Source of the DNA: Spirosoma oryzicola
GTDB lineage: Bacteria; Bacteroidota; Bacteroidia; Cytophagales; Spirosomataceae
Direction of reading: 5' to 3'
Length of the DNA stretch: 64,000 nucleotides
Assembly (NCBI RefSeq): GCF_021233055.1
Contig: NZ_CP089538.1
Location: forward strand, 1,159,501-1,223,500
Part shown: piece by piece, positions 34,210 to 41,934 of the stretch
Layout of the letters: the number at the start of each line of letters is the position of its first letter
How positions within the stretch are numbered: position 1 is the stretch's first letter
Notes under the pieces: generated by a model
Told to the model about the DNA's origin: nothing
Databases searched by the model: none
The model's input: only the letters and a program-made list of their open reading frames with translations
Program-made: the position numbers and the translations under genes

Positions 34210-35688
34210 ATGGAAAAGATTTTAATCGTTGACGATAACAATGATATATGCCTGCTTCTCGAACGTTTTTTGAGCAAGCAAGGGTATAAAACGGCGTCGG
34301 TCCAACGGGGTGAGGATGGTCTCATGCTGTTAAGAAAAGAGACCTTCGAGCTGGTTATTTGTGATTTTAAATTACCTGATATTGACGGCTTGGAGATGTT
34401 GCGCCGAATCAAGGTGCTGAACCCCTCTACAGCCGTTATTATTATAACCGGCTATTCCGACGTAAGGATAGCTGTTCAGACGGTAAAGCACGGCGCGTAT
34501 GACTATGTTACGAAGCCGCTTTACCCGGACGAAATTCTTCATACAATCAAGAACGCGCTCGAACGGCGGAGTCAGTCTCTAAGTGCTGCCGTCGAGCCGT
34601 CAGTTACTCCCGCTGCTTCTGGAACCACGCCCACAAAAGCAACTCCTTCTAAAACATCCACCAGTAAGGCGTTGGTAGCGCCTAATGGCAAGCGGTTTAT
34701 TTTTGGTAAAAGCAGGGTAGCAGAACAGCTTCAAAAGCACATCGATCTGATCGCTCCGACCGATATGTCTGTGATTATAACCGGTGAAACCGGAACGGGC
34801 AAAGAGTTTGTCGCGAGTGCCATTCACTTGAAAAGCAAGCGGGCTGATAAACCGTTTGTCGCTATCGACTGTGGTGCGTTGAGTAAAGACCTGGCAGGGA
34901 GTGAGCTGTTTGGTCACGTCAAAGGTGCTTTTACGGGCGCGATGGCCGACAAAGCCGGTAGTTTTGAGTTTGCTAACGGGGGAACGTTATTTCTCGATGA
35001 AATTGGTAACCTTTCCTACGATAACCAGATTAAACTACTGCGTGTATTGCAGGAGCGTAAAATCCGTCGCATTGGCTCAAACCAGGATATTGCGGTAGAC
35101 GTTCGCATTATCGTTGCTACAAACGAAGACCTTCGTGATGCAGTGCGGCAGGGACGTTTCCGGGAAGATATATACCACCGGATTGCTGAGTTTGAAATTC
35201 ACTTGTCGCCACTACGTGAACGGAAGGCAGACATTATGATTTTTGCGGAGCATTTCTTGGAACTGGCAAATCAGCAACTCGAGAAGGATATCATCGGGTT
35301 TAATGACGAAGCCAAGGATAAACTAAAAGAATATTTCTGGCACGGTAACCTGCGTGAATTACAAAACGTAGTTAAGCGATCCGTACTGCTAACTCAGGGC
35401 GATTACATCGAGGTTGATGTATTACCTCAGGAGATTATATCGCCACAGTATCTGGCTCCCGAAAGTGTACCAACTGCTCAAGTAAGTTATGACCCAGCCC
35501 GGCCTGGTGTTCCGGTTATCAGTCAATCAGCTGCCAATCTGAAATCTGTTTCGGAAAATGCTGAGCGTGCTGCTATCTTGAAAGTCCTTGAAAAAACAGG
35601 GTACAACAAAACAAAAGCGGCAGAGGTCCTTAATATTGATCGTAAAACGCTGTATAATAAACTAAAGGCGTACGATATCCATTTATAG
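34210..35688 (+). CDS. Sigma-54-dependent response regulator, NtrC family
   Basis: A 492-residue activator of RpoN promoters. Receiver domain 1-120 with phosphoacceptor Asp52 (VICDFKLPD) and Lys in DYVTKPL. A Pro/Ser/Thr linker follows, then the AAA+ domain at about 165-400 with Walker A GETGTGKE near 193 and the sigma-54 contact loop GAFTGA near 239, GGTLFLDEIG as Walker B and the arginine region VRIIVATNEDL. The Fis-type helix-turn-helix is at the end (YNKTKAAEVLNIDRKTLYNKLKAY). No histidine kinase is directly adjacent; the receiver-first kinase at 37502 is the nearest. Confidence 0.96.
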   Translation: MEKILIVDDNNDICLLLERFLSKQGYKTASVQRGEDGLMLLRKETFELVICDFKLPDIDGLEMLRRIKVLNPSTAVIIITGYSDVRIAVQTVKHGAYDYVTKPLYPDEILHTIKNALERRSQSLSAAVEPSVTPAASGTTPTKATPSKTSTSKALVAPNGKRFIFGKSRVAEQLQKHIDLIAPTDMSVIITGETGTGKEFVASAIHLKSKRADKPFVAIDCGALSKDLAGSELFGHVKGAFTGAMADKAGSFEFANGGTLFLDEIGNLSYDNQIKLLRVLQERKIRRIGSNQDIAVDVRIIVATNEDLRDAVRQGRFREDIYHRIAEFEIHLSPLRERKADIMIFAEHFLELANQQLEKDIIGFNDEAKDKLKEYFWHGNLRELQNVVKRSVLLTQGDYIEVDVLPQEIISPQYLAPESVPTAQVSYDPARPGVPVISQSAANLKSVSENAERAAILKVLEKTGYNKTKAAEVLNIDRKTLYNKLKAYDIHL

Positions 35689-35700
35689 TTCCTATAATCA

Positions 35701-35759
35701 AATTCCTGCTTGACTGGTTTATACGCTACCGATAGCCTATGACCAATCAAGCAGGAATT
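35701..35759. terminator. Bidirectional terminator between the NtrC-type gene and the barrel gene
   Basis: AATTCCTGCTTGA at 35701-35713 and TCAAGCAGGAATT at 35747-35759 pair perfectly over 13 bases between convergent genes; the plus-strand side continues into TGTTATTTT. Confidence 0.7.
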
Positions 35760-35765
35760 GTTATT

Positions 35766-36410
35766 TTAGTTGAAGCTAAATCCTACCGATAACAGACCCA
35801 CGCCGTTTTTAGCGTTGCCTAAGACCGTACGAGCCGCTCCGCTATTCGCAATGTTTTGTAAGCCTTGTGCGTAACGAGCTCCGATAAATGCTTTCCCGAA
35901 GTAAACATTCAGTCCACCCGCAAGGCCATAGTCGACTTTGTTGAAATTATCCCGATTGATGGCCGATGTACCCGTTCCAAAATCACCGTTCGAGTTGACA
36001 TTCGAATTCAGGAGATAAGACACATACGGTCCTGCCTGAAGCTCAACAGCCTGACCTAGTTTGAAAGTAGCCAAGACGGGCAGTTCTGCGTAATTAAGTC
36101 GGAATGTATTTTTACCGTTAAAGCCAACAACATTGTAGTCAGCAGATGCGCCTTTTGTCGTGTAAAGAAGTTCTGGTTGAATGGCAAAAAACTCGCCGAT
36201 AGGAGCTTGGGCAAACACACCAAGATGGAAACCAATACGTTCGTTTTTGTTTTGGACACCCTGGCTATCATAGTACAGGGAGCTAGCGTTCAAACCGCCT
36301 TTGATCCCGGCCCGGACGCGGCCTTGGGCCAGTGTAGCCGTGGAAGTAGATACGAACGCACCAATGGTTAAAACAGCAGCCGTTGCTAAAATACGCAGTG
36401 AGCTTTTCAT
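35766..36410 (-). CDS. Porin-like outer-membrane beta-barrel protein (PorT-type)
   Basis: 214 residues with a signal peptide (LRILATAAVLTIGAFVSTSTATLAQ). The mature part has alternating strands starting RVRAGIKGGLNASSLYYD, with FHLGVFAQAPIGEFFAIQPELLYTTKGA and ending in a barrel-type C-terminus LLSVGFSFN. This is the small 8-strand outer-membrane barrel family common in Bacteroidota. It is convergent with the sigma-54 activator and has a -24/-12-like motif about 56-72 bases upstream, so it may be that activator's target. Ligand unknown. Confidence 0.9.
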   Translation of the reverse strand: MKSSLRILATAAVLTIGAFVSTSTATLAQGRVRAGIKGGLNASSLYYDSQGVQNKNERIGFHLGVFAQAPIGEFFAIQPELLYTTKGASADYNVVGFNGKNTFRLNYAELPVLATFKLGQAVELQAGPYVSYLLNSNVNSNGDFGTGTSAINRDNFNKVDYGLAGGLNVYFGKAFIGARYAQGLQNIANSGAARTVLGNAKNGVGLLSVGFSFN

Positions 36411-36466
36411 CGTGTTTGAATGTTGGATTACAAAGCAGGAACACGTCCTGTTGCCTCACTTCATCG

Positions 36467-36482
36467 TAAAAATTCGTGCCAA
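36467..36482 (-). promoter_or_regulatory. Sigma-54-like motif upstream of the barrel gene
   Basis: Reads TTGGCACGAATTTTTA on the minus strand. The -24 half is a full match; the -12 half has TA for GC. The remainder of the 36411-36977 gap contains no gene I believe. Confidence 0.4.
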
Positions 36483-36922
36483 AATCTGAAGACAAACGTT
36501 CGATTATTCAGCAATAGATTGTAAGTCAGCTCATTGGTTGCTCGCGCGTGAGAGGGGTGCCGCTTATCTGCTTGTATGGTCTGCTATTTTGCGGATTGTC
36601 TTCCACAAAATGGGGAACAATTCGATCAAAAAAGGAAAACAGCGCTGTACAGGATTAGGACAGACAATCATCGACGAGGTTATTTTGGCACGACGAAGAA
36701 TAGCTTACAAAGCCCGGCTATCACCCCAACTTTTTTGCGTGCTTTTTACAACGGATACGAATACTCAATTAAGGGCTCAACGCGATTATTTTGTTTCCTA
36801 CAAACCTTATAGATGATAGTTTTTTTTTACTTTTGAGCGATTGTAAGTAGGCGGAAAATCACGACAATACAGTTTACCTAGTTGACCGTTTTTCTGCTCG
36901 CTCAGTTTACGATACCTACCGT

Positions 36923-36951
36923 TTTGTAGGAATTGACAGAAAGTACTTTTC
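36923..36951 (+). promoter_or_regulatory. Probable promoter of the 36978 receiver gene
   Basis: TTTG at 36923-36926, 17 bases, then TACTTTTC at 36944-36951, one base off TAnnTTTG. The ATG follows 26 bases later. Confidence 0.45.
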
Positions 36952-36977
36952 CGTAACTGCTTAACTCGATTGAATCC

Positions 36978-37418
36978 ATGCAGCGAAAGCCTACCGTGAT
37001 GACTATTCTTATTGCCGACGACGATGCAGATGATCGCATGTTCCTCGAGCAAGCGATGCGGCAGAATGGCTATAATCAGACAATTGAGTTTGTTGAGGAC
37101 GGTGAACAATTGATGGAATATTTGAGGCAGGAAGGACGTTATAGTAACCAGAATGTCCCCTGGCCGAATTTGTTGATTTTGGATCTCAACATGCCCCGCA
37201 AAAATGGGTTTCAGGCACTCAGTGAAATAAAAGATGATCCTAAACTCCGTCGGTTGCCTGTGGTCGTTATGACGACATCATCTACGGACGAGGACGTGAT
37301 CAAAACCTATAATCTTGGCGTTAATTCGTTTGTGACGAAACCCTTTAATTTTAATCGACTGGTTGAAATGATTGGCGCCCTGAAGACCTATTGGATGGAT
37401 ACTGTCAAACTGCCCTAA
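36978..37418 (+). CDS. Single-domain response regulator, Rcp1-like
   Basis: 146 residues, all receiver domain: MTILIADDDADDRMFLEQAM, phosphoacceptor Asp in NLLILDLNMPRKNGFQAL, VVMTTSSTDED and Lys in SFVTKPFNF. The DDDADDRMF start and the ...LEYLRQEGRY insertion are typical of Rcp1-type regulators that partner with phytochrome-like or PAS kinases. A second ATG (36999) is possible. It is 83 bases before the PAS kinase gene, a likely partner. Confidence 0.93.
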   Translation: MQRKPTVMTILIADDDADDRMFLEQAMRQNGYNQTIEFVEDGEQLMEYLRQEGRYSNQNVPWPNLLILDLNMPRKNGFQALSEIKDDPKLRRLPVVVMTTSSTDEDVIKTYNLGVNSFVTKPFNFNRLVEMIGALKTYWMDTVKLP

Positions 37419-37501
37419 GTGATCATACTGACATTTACCGGCAAGTAAGGCATTTGCTGCTAGTGGACAACTGATCGTATGGACTACACTCCGAGAATTC
37501 T

Positions 37502-38977
37502 ATGACTGCTGATTCTGCACTCGACGTTTCTGTTAAAAAAGACATTATTCGCGTTCTCCTGATTGAAGATGATGAGGACGATTACATGTTGACCCGGGCG
37601 CTTGTGTCGGCGCGGGAAAACGCAAATATTAAACTTGACTGGGTCGATAATTACGACAGGGCTTTGGAAGCGCTGGAGCAGAACGACCATGATGTTTATT
37701 TGGTCGATTACCGGCTGGGGCATCATACAGGAATCCATTTGATTCAGGAAGCCTTCCGGTTAGGGTGTCAGGCTCCCATGATTTTGCTGACGGGTCAGGA
37801 CGATCTGACCGTCGATCAATCGGCTCTTGAACTGGGTGCCGCCGATTACCTGGTAAAAGGACGCATTGATGCCCAACTGCTCGGGCGTAGTATTCGTTAT
37901 GCGCTCCGGCAAGCCAGCGTCTTGGCCGAAGTTGCCGAGAAGGAAAACAAATATCGTTCGCTTTTTGAACGATCAATCGATGCCATTTTCGTGGCTGACG
38001 AACAGCTTCACTTTCAGGATGCAAACCCTTCTGTAGAACGTTTGCTTGGCTACAGTCGCGATGAGTTACGAAAACTAAATCCCGCCCGCCTATTTACCGA
38101 CCTGAACTTCCTGCGCGAGTTACGGTTCAACGTTCGCGAATACGGTCAGATCAAGGATTTCGAAACAACGCTTATCAGCAAGAATGGTCGTAAGCGTATC
38201 TGTCTGATTTCGGTCTGGGCCGTTGAGGACCGGGCTGGCCTGCCTGAATGGTATCAAGGGATCGTGCGGGACATTACCGATCAGAAAAAAGCGCAGCAGG
38301 ACCTGATTCTGGCCGAAAAGCTAACCATGACGGGTAAAATTGCCCGCAGTATCGCGCACGAAGTGCGTAACCCGTTAACCAACCTGAGTCTGGCTCTGGA
38401 ACAACTCAAAGACGAGCTGGAAACCGAGAATGAATACGTAACCATGTTTACGGATATCATTGGCCGGAATGTGGACCGTATCGGGCAGCTGATTACTGAG
38501 ATGCTTAACTCGTCGAAACCTCGTGAACTCGAACGGCGTCGGCAGGATTTCAACGGTGTTGTAAAATCAACGCTGCAACTTATCAGTGACCGTATCAAGC
38601 TAAAGCGGATGCGGCTGGAAGTTCATTTCTCGAATGACGATTGTAATGCACTGCTCGACAGAGAACAGGTAAAAACCGCGTTGCTCAATATCCTAATCAA
38701 TGCCGTGGAGGCCATGGAAGAAGGTAAAGGCGTGTTGGTAGTCAGTACGTTTTGTTCGGAGGATAGTCGCGTTTGTGTAGAAGTAACAGACAATGGCGGT
38801 GGGATCAGCGAAGCCGATCGAAAACGCCTGTTCGACCCTTTCTTTACAGGTAAGTCGGGTGGAATGGGCCTCGGGCTGACGGCCACGCAAAACATCATCA
38901 ATAGCCATAAAGGCTCGATCGATGTCGAAAGTCAGGTTGGTCACGGAACCACGTTCCGACTGTATTTTCCTAAATAG
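37502..38977 (+). CDS. Receiver-PAS-histidine kinase hybrid
   Basis: A 491-residue soluble kinase with an unusual order. Receiver domain at about 16-135 (VLLIEDDEDDYML, phosphoacceptor in VYLVDYRLG, Lys in DYLVKG), PAS at about 145-265 (YRSLFERSIDAIFVADEQLHFQDANPSVERLLGY, ending IVRDITDQKKAQ), HisKA with phosphoaccepting His in SIAHEVRNPL near 287, and HATPase with NILINAVEAMEE, DNGGGI and GGMGLGLTATQNIINSH. No membrane segments. The receiver first suggests its kinase is controlled by phosphorylation from another kinase, so it may be an intermediate of a relay rather than the top sensor. Confidence 0.95.
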   Translation: MTADSALDVSVKKDIIRVLLIEDDEDDYMLTRALVSARENANIKLDWVDNYDRALEALEQNDHDVYLVDYRLGHHTGIHLIQEAFRLGCQAPMILLTGQDDLTVDQSALELGAADYLVKGRIDAQLLGRSIRYALRQASVLAEVAEKENKYRSLFERSIDAIFVADEQLHFQDANPSVERLLGYSRDELRKLNPARLFTDLNFLRELRFNVREYGQIKDFETTLISKNGRKRICLISVWAVEDRAGLPEWYQGIVRDITDQKKAQQDLILAEKLTMTGKIARSIAHEVRNPLTNLSLALEQLKDELETENEYVTMFTDIIGRNVDRIGQLITEMLNSSKPRELERRRQDFNGVVKSTLQLISDRIKLKRMRLEVHFSNDDCNALLDREQVKTALLNILINAVEAMEEGKGVLVVSTFCSEDSRVCVEVTDNGGGISEADRKRLFDPFFTGKSGGMGLGLTATQNIINSHKGSIDVESQVGHGTTFRLYFPK

Positions 38978-39024
38978 GTAGCGGCAGATTGATAGTGTTA
39001 AGAACGCTGACAGCTACAGCTGCT

Positions 39025-39762
39025 TTATCCTTCGCTTTCTGATTTGAATCGGTATAGGTAAGGGGCTTTATGGGCTCCTCCACTATACTGCTTTTCCAGC
39101 CGTTCCAGAATGTCCAGCCCCAGCATCCTGCGCTGAAAGCTGGATCGGTGTAAAGGCTCCCCCAAAATGGTTTCGTAGAGACTTTGTAGGTCATTCATTG
39201 TAAACGTTTCCGGAAGTAGGTTGAAGCCTATCAATTTGCGATCTAAGTCAGCTCGTAATGTTTCCAGCGCTTTCTGCACAATCGTCTGATGATCAAGCAT
39301 CAGAGTAGGTAGGTAATTCAGATCGTACCAGGAGCAGTCATCGGCCAGCAAATCGGGGTTCGGGACCGCCTTAGTGAAATCAACAAGAGCGTAATAGCCT
39401 ACCGTAACAAAACGGCGCAGTAACCAATGATCGTCGTCGGGTGGCAGGTCCTTACCAGCCATGATCATTTGCAGCGGGACCGGGTCGTACCGAGCGAAAT
39501 TTCCAAACGTATAAAACTGCTCCAAGTAGATGTCGTGAAGCCCTGTTCGTTGGGCTAAGGTCCGCTTGGCGGCATCGTTTACGTCTTCCTTTTCCCGAAT
39601 AAAGCCACCGGGCAGCGCAAACAAATCCGTGTTCCGATACGCTAGCAATAAAATTTTAAGCTGATTGTCGTGAAAGCCGAAAATGACGCAGTCAATAGCT
39701 AATCCTGGTAGAAAACCGGCTCCATCGGGTTGAATTTCTTCTTGAATAACGTGTTCACGCAT
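39025..39762 (-). CDS. Nudix-domain transcriptional regulator, NrtR/AraR-like
   Basis: 245 residues. The N-terminal Nudix fold (AIDCVIFGFHDNQLKILLLAYR) has a degenerate Nudix box: LPGGFIREKEDVNDAAKRTLAQRTGL lacks the REXXEE catalytic core, so it binds rather than hydrolyses its ligand. The C-terminal winged helix is typical of NrtR/AraR: FTMNDLQSLYETILGEPLHRSSFQRRML and APYLYRF. Such proteins sense ADP-ribose or pentoses. Divergent from the carboxylesterase gene by 158 bases. Confidence 0.9.
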   Translation of the reverse strand: MREHVIQEEIQPDGAGFLPGLAIDCVIFGFHDNQLKILLLAYRNTDLFALPGGFIREKEDVNDAAKRTLAQRTGLHDIYLEQFYTFGNFARYDPVPLQMIMAGKDLPPDDDHWLLRRFVTVGYYALVDFTKAVPNPDLLADDCSWYDLNYLPTLMLDHQTIVQKALETLRADLDRKLIGFNLLPETFTMNDLQSLYETILGEPLHRSSFQRRMLGLDILERLEKQYSGGAHKAPYLYRFKSESEG

Positions 39763-39920
39763 ACGTTTTTATTCAGGTTATAACGAACAGAAATTTGGCG
39801 GTTTCAATATAAGCGCTTATTATTGTCTCACTTTGCTACAATGATAAAAATAATCATTAACAAGTTGCTGTCTCGTCTCTAATACCCTCGTTGAGACGGA
39901 TCGCTCATTACTCCTAAACG

Positions 39921-41549
39921 ATGAAAAAGCCTTTTATTTTACTACTTGCCCTGCAACTGACGGCGGGGGCATTTGCGCAGTCATCCAAAGACGCGCCCCA
40001 GATTAAAACCGCTAATGGCGTTGTCGAAGGAGTTGTCGAGCAAAGCGGTATCCGCTCGTTCAAAGGCATTCCTTTCGCGCAGCCACCCGTTGGAAACTTA
40101 CGTTGGCAGGAACCACAGCCAGCCAAAAACTGGCAGGGTGTTCGTCAAACCAAAAAATTTGGTCCACGGGCTATGCAGCGTGCTTTGTTTGGCGATATGG
40201 GCTTCCGCTCGGATGGCATGAGCGAAGATTGCCTATACCTGAATGTCTGGACACCCGCCAAGTCGTCGAAAGAGCGGTTGCCGGTGCTCGTTTATTTTTA
40301 CGGGGGTGGATTTATGGCGGGCGACGGCTCTGAGCCTCGTTATGATGGCGAAAGCATGGCTAAAAAGGGTATTGTCGCGCTTACGGTCAACTACCGACTA
40401 GGCTTGTTTGGGTTCTTTGCCCATCCAGAACTAACAAAGGAGTCTTCGCATCAGGCGTCGAGTAATTATGGCTACTTGGATCAGAGTGCAGCGTTGCGCT
40501 GGGTGCAGCAAAACATCGAAGCCTTTGGTGGCGATCCTAAAAAGGTAACGATTGCCGGTGAGTCGGCGGGGTCTGTTTCTGTTAGTGCCCAAATGGTGTC
40601 TCCTTTGTCGAAAGGGCTTATCGCTGGGGCCATTGGAGAGAGCGGTTCTTTGTTGGGAACTTTACCACCCGTTTCACTTGATGAAGCCGAAAAGCAAGGA
40701 GTTGAATTCGCAAACAGCGTAAATGCCAAGTCATTGGCTGAGTTACGGGCTATGCCTGCTGACCAGCTACTTGAAGCGACGGCTAAAGTTCCTTTCGGTC
40801 GTTTCTCGGCAGCGGTCGATGGCTACTTCTTCCCTAAACCTCCCGCTCAACTGTTTGCCGATGGCCAGCAGGCGCACGTTCCTTTACTGGTTGGCTGGAA
40901 TTCTGAAGAAATGAGCGGTCGAGCTATTTTGGGTCAGGAAAAACCAACGCCAGAAAACTACACCAAAGCCGTGCAAAAACTATTTGGCGAACGTGCCGAT
41001 GAGGTGTTGAAACTGTATCCTGCTACAACCGAAGACGAGGTTATGCAGGCGGCTACGGATCTGGCAAGTGATCGATTCATTGGATACAGCACCTGGAAAT
41101 GGTCAGATGTTCAGGCTAAGACGGGCGGCAAACCCGTCTATCGTTATCTGTACTCACGGCCACGGCCCGCCATGACGCCCGAAATGGGTAATGCTGCGCC
41201 AGGGTTAGCGGGCGGAGTTGTAAAAGGAAACGATGCTTCAGCCGTAAAAATGCCGCCCGCTCGTGGCGCTGTTCATTCGGCGGAAATTGAGTATGCTATG
41301 GGAAATCTGGCGACCAACAAGGTCTATGCCTGGACGCCGGACGATTACAAAGTATCGGAGGTAATGCAGAATTACTTTGCAAACTTTATAAAAACGGGCA
41401 ATCCAAACGGACCCGGTTTGCCAACATGGTCTGCCGTTGGTACTGGCAACTCGGCTCAGGTGATGCACATCGATGTAAACACCCGGCAGGAGCCAGAGCA
41501 GAATAAAGGTCGTTACCTATTTCTAGATCCATTGTACACAAAACAATAG
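39921..41549 (+). CDS. Secreted type-B carboxylesterase
   Basis: 542 residues with a signal peptide (FILLLALQLTAGAFAQ). The alpha/beta hydrolase of the cholinesterase-like family shows FKGIPFAQPPVGNLRWQEPQPA, the nucleophile elbow IAGESAGSVSV (Ser near 208), the acid in GWNSEEMSG and the catalytic His in GAVHSAEIEYAMGNL. Oxyanion GGGF is in YFYGGGFMAGDG. It should hydrolyse carboxylic esters in the periplasm or outside. The divergent Nudix-type regulator may control it. Confidence 0.95.
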   Translation: MKKPFILLLALQLTAGAFAQSSKDAPQIKTANGVVEGVVEQSGIRSFKGIPFAQPPVGNLRWQEPQPAKNWQGVRQTKKFGPRAMQRALFGDMGFRSDGMSEDCLYLNVWTPAKSSKERLPVLVYFYGGGFMAGDGSEPRYDGESMAKKGIVALTVNYRLGLFGFFAHPELTKESSHQASSNYGYLDQSAALRWVQQNIEAFGGDPKKVTIAGESAGSVSVSAQMVSPLSKGLIAGAIGESGSLLGTLPPVSLDEAEKQGVEFANSVNAKSLAELRAMPADQLLEATAKVPFGRFSAAVDGYFFPKPPAQLFADGQQAHVPLLVGWNSEEMSGRAILGQEKPTPENYTKAVQKLFGERADEVLKLYPATTEDEVMQAATDLASDRFIGYSTWKWSDVQAKTGGKPVYRYLYSRPRPAMTPEMGNAAPGLAGGVVKGNDASAVKMPPARGAVHSAEIEYAMGNLATNKVYAWTPDDYKVSEVMQNYFANFIKTGNPNGPGLPTWSAVGTGNSAQVMHIDVNTRQEPEQNKGRYLFLDPLYTKQ

Positions 41550-41584
41550 AGAACAGACGGTAATTAGCTGTAAGGTTTCACCGT

Positions 41585-41625
41585 AAAGACTCATACCAGC
41601 CATAGGGTTTGTATGAGTCTTTTTT
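41585..41625 (+). terminator. Terminator of the carboxylesterase gene
   Basis: AAAGACTCATAC at 41585-41596 pairs perfectly with GTATGAGTCTTT at 41611-41622, followed by TTT. The AT-rich stretch from here to 41934 shows no gene and must carry the promoter of the TonB receptor. Confidence 0.8.
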
Positions 41626-41934
41626 ATGCGCGGACTAGATGGTAGATTATGTATATATGAAATATAGAACTTGCTGCTTAGATAAATTCATTTTTAAGGT
41701 TACTAACTAATTTATACTGTTTTATATAAGTAAATAAAGATTAAGTAATTAAAACTCTAAAAGTTTTTAATCATATAAAAAGTACAATTAAAGTTATTAA
41801 TAAATAAGTTAAGGTATCTCTGCCAACAGAAGTGCGTGTGTGACAAATCCATAAAATGAATGTCGAAAACGGTAAGTAATACGTAGGGAAATTACTTACA
41901 TGTGTCTTTCAGGCCTTTTGGGATTTTCGCCGAG

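Noticed and set aside
36679..36700. A third TTGGCAC motif (TTTTGGCACGACGA, plus strand)
   Set aside because: The -12 half is absent altogether and the following bases do not match the other two copies.
36538..36816. 78-92 residue plus-strand frames in the gap before the receiver gene
   Set aside because: Two overlapping frames of mixed composition with non-ATG or weak starts; no sign of selection.
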